The translations under genes were made by a program, and so were the position numbers. The notes below the pieces were generated by a model, which searched no databases, was not told the origin of the DNA, and was given only the letters and a program-made list of their open reading frames with translations. A stretch of DNA of 6,240 nt. It comes from an uncultured Pyrinomonas sp. (GTDB lineage: Bacteria; Acidobacteriota; Blastocatellia; Pyrinomonadales; Pyrinomonadaceae). Of the stretch, positions 4,668 to 6,240 are shown piece by piece. How positions within the stretch are numbered: the first letter of the stretch is position 1; every line of letters begins with the position of its first letter. Where the stretch lies: contig CAKZOF010000538.1 in NCBI GenBank assembly GCA_937135995.1, positions 1 to 6,240 on the forward strand. The letters run 5' to 3'.

Positions 4668-6218
4668 ATGACGAGCGTAGCTAGACAGTGCGCCTCGATC
4701 ACCATGATCTTGGCGTTGACCTTGTTGAGTTTTTCACCAGCGCTGGCACAGGGGCGCCGCCCGTATCGGTTGACCGATGCGCAAATGAGGCAGTTGTTGC
4801 GCCGCATCGAGACCAACACCGACCGGTTCCGCGGCAGCCTCAATGAGGCGTTGGAGCGCAATCGATTGAACGGGACTGCGTCGGAGAACGAGATCAACGG
4901 TTTCATGCGGGATTTCGAGGATGCAGTGGTGCAGCTGCGGGAGCGCTTCGAGAACCGCACCTCGACGCGTGCCGATGCCGAAGCGGTGCTCGATCGTGCG
5001 GCGCGCATCGACGCTTTCATGCAGCGCAATCGTCTTAGCGTGCGTGCCGAGGGCGACTGGCGCAGTCTGCGCGCGGATCTTGATCAACTAGCTCGCGCTT
5101 ACGGGATACGCTGGCGGTGGAGCGCTTACGCCAGCGCGAGTCCGAGCTTCGGCAACGTCGGCGCTGACACCAAGCTGACAGGGACTTACCAGCTCGACGC
5201 AGCACGCAGCCAGAATCCACGCGATGTCGTTGATCAAGCCACTCGTCGTTTGTCGGCCAACGAGCGGCAAGCGGTCTACAACGAACTGCTCGCGCGTCTC
5301 GATCCGCCCGAGAGATTGGCTATCGAACGGCGTGGGCGTACCGTCACGATCGCTTCGACGCGCTCGCCGCAGGTGACGTTCGAGGCCGATGGCGTCGAGC
5401 GGACGGAGCGCACCGATGAAGGGAGCGTTGTGCGTTTGCGCGCTGGCTTCAACGGAGACCGTTTGGAGATCAACTCCACGGGCGAGCGCGAAAACAATTT
5501 CAACGTTGTCTTCGATCCGCTCGGCAACGGCGAACAATTGCGCGTCGTGCGGCGCATATATTCGAGCCGTTTGAATCAGTATCTAACGCTTGAAAGCATT
5601 TATGACCGTACGTCCAACGTCGCGCAGTGGAACATCTACCAAGGGGCGCAGAGCACGCCCGCGTATGCCGGAGGAAGCGTGCCGCGCGATTTCATCATCC
5701 CGGATGGAACGACCATCGTCGCCATGCTCAACACCAACCTTTCGACGCAACAAACGCGCGAGGGCGACCGCTTCACGATGACCGTGCGCGAGCCGTCGGC
5801 GTATCGCGACGCGGTGATTGAAGGTTACGTGTCGCGCGTCAATCCTCCGGGACGCATCACGGGACGCGCCGAGATGACGCTCAACTTCGAGCGCATCAGG
5901 CTGCGCGATGGGCGTACTTACCGCTTTGCCGGAATCATCGAGAAGATCCGTCCGGTGGGCCAAGAAGAAGCGCAAGTCGATAACGAGGGTGCTGTCAAAG
6001 AGAAGGACAGCCAGACGCAGCGTACCGTCGAGCGAGCGGCGATCGGCACCGCCGTCGGCGCAATCATCGGCGCGATTGCTGGCGGCGGCAAGGGGGCGGC
6101 CATCGGCGCGATTCTCGGCGCCGGAGCTGGTGCTGGCTCGGTCTACGTTCAGGGGCGCGAGCACTTGGAGTTGATGAGCGGCACCGAGATGACCATCCGC
6201 GCCAGCGCGCCACGGTGA
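4668..6218 (+). CDS. Exported protein with glycine zipper, function unknown
   Basis: A 516-residue protein with a signal peptide (hydrophobic 11-22, likely cut after SPALA at 27). Residues 34-150 are charged helices rich in R, E and N, possibly coiled. Residues 169-325 are beta-rich and begin LTGTYQLD; they contain VTFEADGVERTERTDEGSV and read like a lipid- or ligand-binding barrel domain, with no firm family. From 341 a second beta domain begins, DFIIPDGTTIVAMLNTNLST, with EGYVSRVNPPG (385-395) and RLRDGRTYRFAGII (411-424). It is interrupted after a charged linker by a glycine zipper (456-490: AIGTAVGAIIGAIAGGGKG and more), then closes with LELMSGTEMTIRA (500-512). Similar IPDGT-zipper-GT arrangements occur, from memory, in acidobacterial envelope proteins. 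The zipper suggests insertion into or across the outer membrane. ATG 4668 is preferred for its GGAGGGG (4658-4664) and signal peptide; an in-frame TTG at 4599 lacks both. Confidence 0.82.
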   Translation: MTSVARQCASITMILALTLLSFSPALAQGRRPYRLTDAQMRQLLRRIETNTDRFRGSLNEALERNRLNGTASENEINGFMRDFEDAVVQLRERFENRTSTRADAEAVLDRAARIDAFMQRNRLSVRAEGDWRSLRADLDQLARAYGIRWRWSAYASASPSFGNVGADTKLTGTYQLDAARSQNPRDVVDQATRRLSANERQAVYNELLARLDPPERLAIERRGRTVTIASTRSPQVTFEADGVERTERTDEGSVVRLRAGFNGDRLEINSTGERENNFNVVFDPLGNGEQLRVVRRIYSSRLNQYLTLESIYDRTSNVAQWNIYQGAQSTPAYAGGSVPRDFIIPDGTTIVAMLNTNLSTQQTREGDRFTMTVREPSAYRDAVIEGYVSRVNPPGRITGRAEMTLNFERIRLRDGRTYRFAGIIEKIRPVGQEEAQVDNEGAVKEKDSQTQRTVERAAIGTAVGAIIGAIAGGGKGAAIGAILGAGAGAGSVYVQGREHLELMSGTEMTIRASAPR

Positions 6219-6240
6219 CGGATCTAGGAGCGTTCAGCAC

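Overview
This 6.24 kb window is bacterial chromosome of about 60% G+C. It carries six genes that I can support, one of them too short for ordinary gene finding. Several features fit Acidobacteriota, possibly class Blastocatellia: the gene style, the strong AGGAGG-type ribosome sites, an exported glycine-zipper protein of a type I associate with acidobacteria, and a TT1561-like protein best known from Thermus. This is inference from recognition, not a search. There is no sign of phage, transposon, CRISPR array, tRNA or rRNA.

Layout. Bases 1-143 are a regulatory region. A sigma70-type promoter (TTGACA, 17 bp, TAAATT) has its -35 box inside a perfect 8-bp-arm inverted repeat. It drives a TT1561-like calcineurin-fold protein (144-836, +) that has lost most of its metal ligands. 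A short convergent intergenic hairpin (860-899) separates it from a minus-strand group. Read 5' to 3' on the minus strand, that group is an OsmC-family protein (3337-2900), a 49-residue metallothionein with nine cysteines (2662-2513), and an exported Slt70-type lytic transglycosylase with TPR-like helices (2409-916). The metallothionein has its own good promoter and a strong hairpin behind it, so the three are probably not one simple operon.

From about 3.4 kb the plus strand takes over. A secreted BamE/SmpA-like protein (3575-4066) is transcribed divergently from the OsmC gene. A gene-poor stretch of about 600 bases (4067-4667) follows, lower in G+C, with several small hairpins and no convincing coding frame. 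Then comes a 516-residue exported protein (4668-6218) with an N-terminal helical region, a central beta-rich region and a C-terminal beta domain interrupted by a glycine zipper.

A loose common theme is the cell envelope (lytic transglycosylase, BamE-like protein, glycine-zipper protein) plus metal and thiol stress (metallothionein, OsmC). I see no defence system or biosynthetic cluster. The items most worth checking are the small metallothionein gene, the palindromic operator-like site at 66-86, the degenerate phosphoesterase, and the 4.1-4.6 kb gap.
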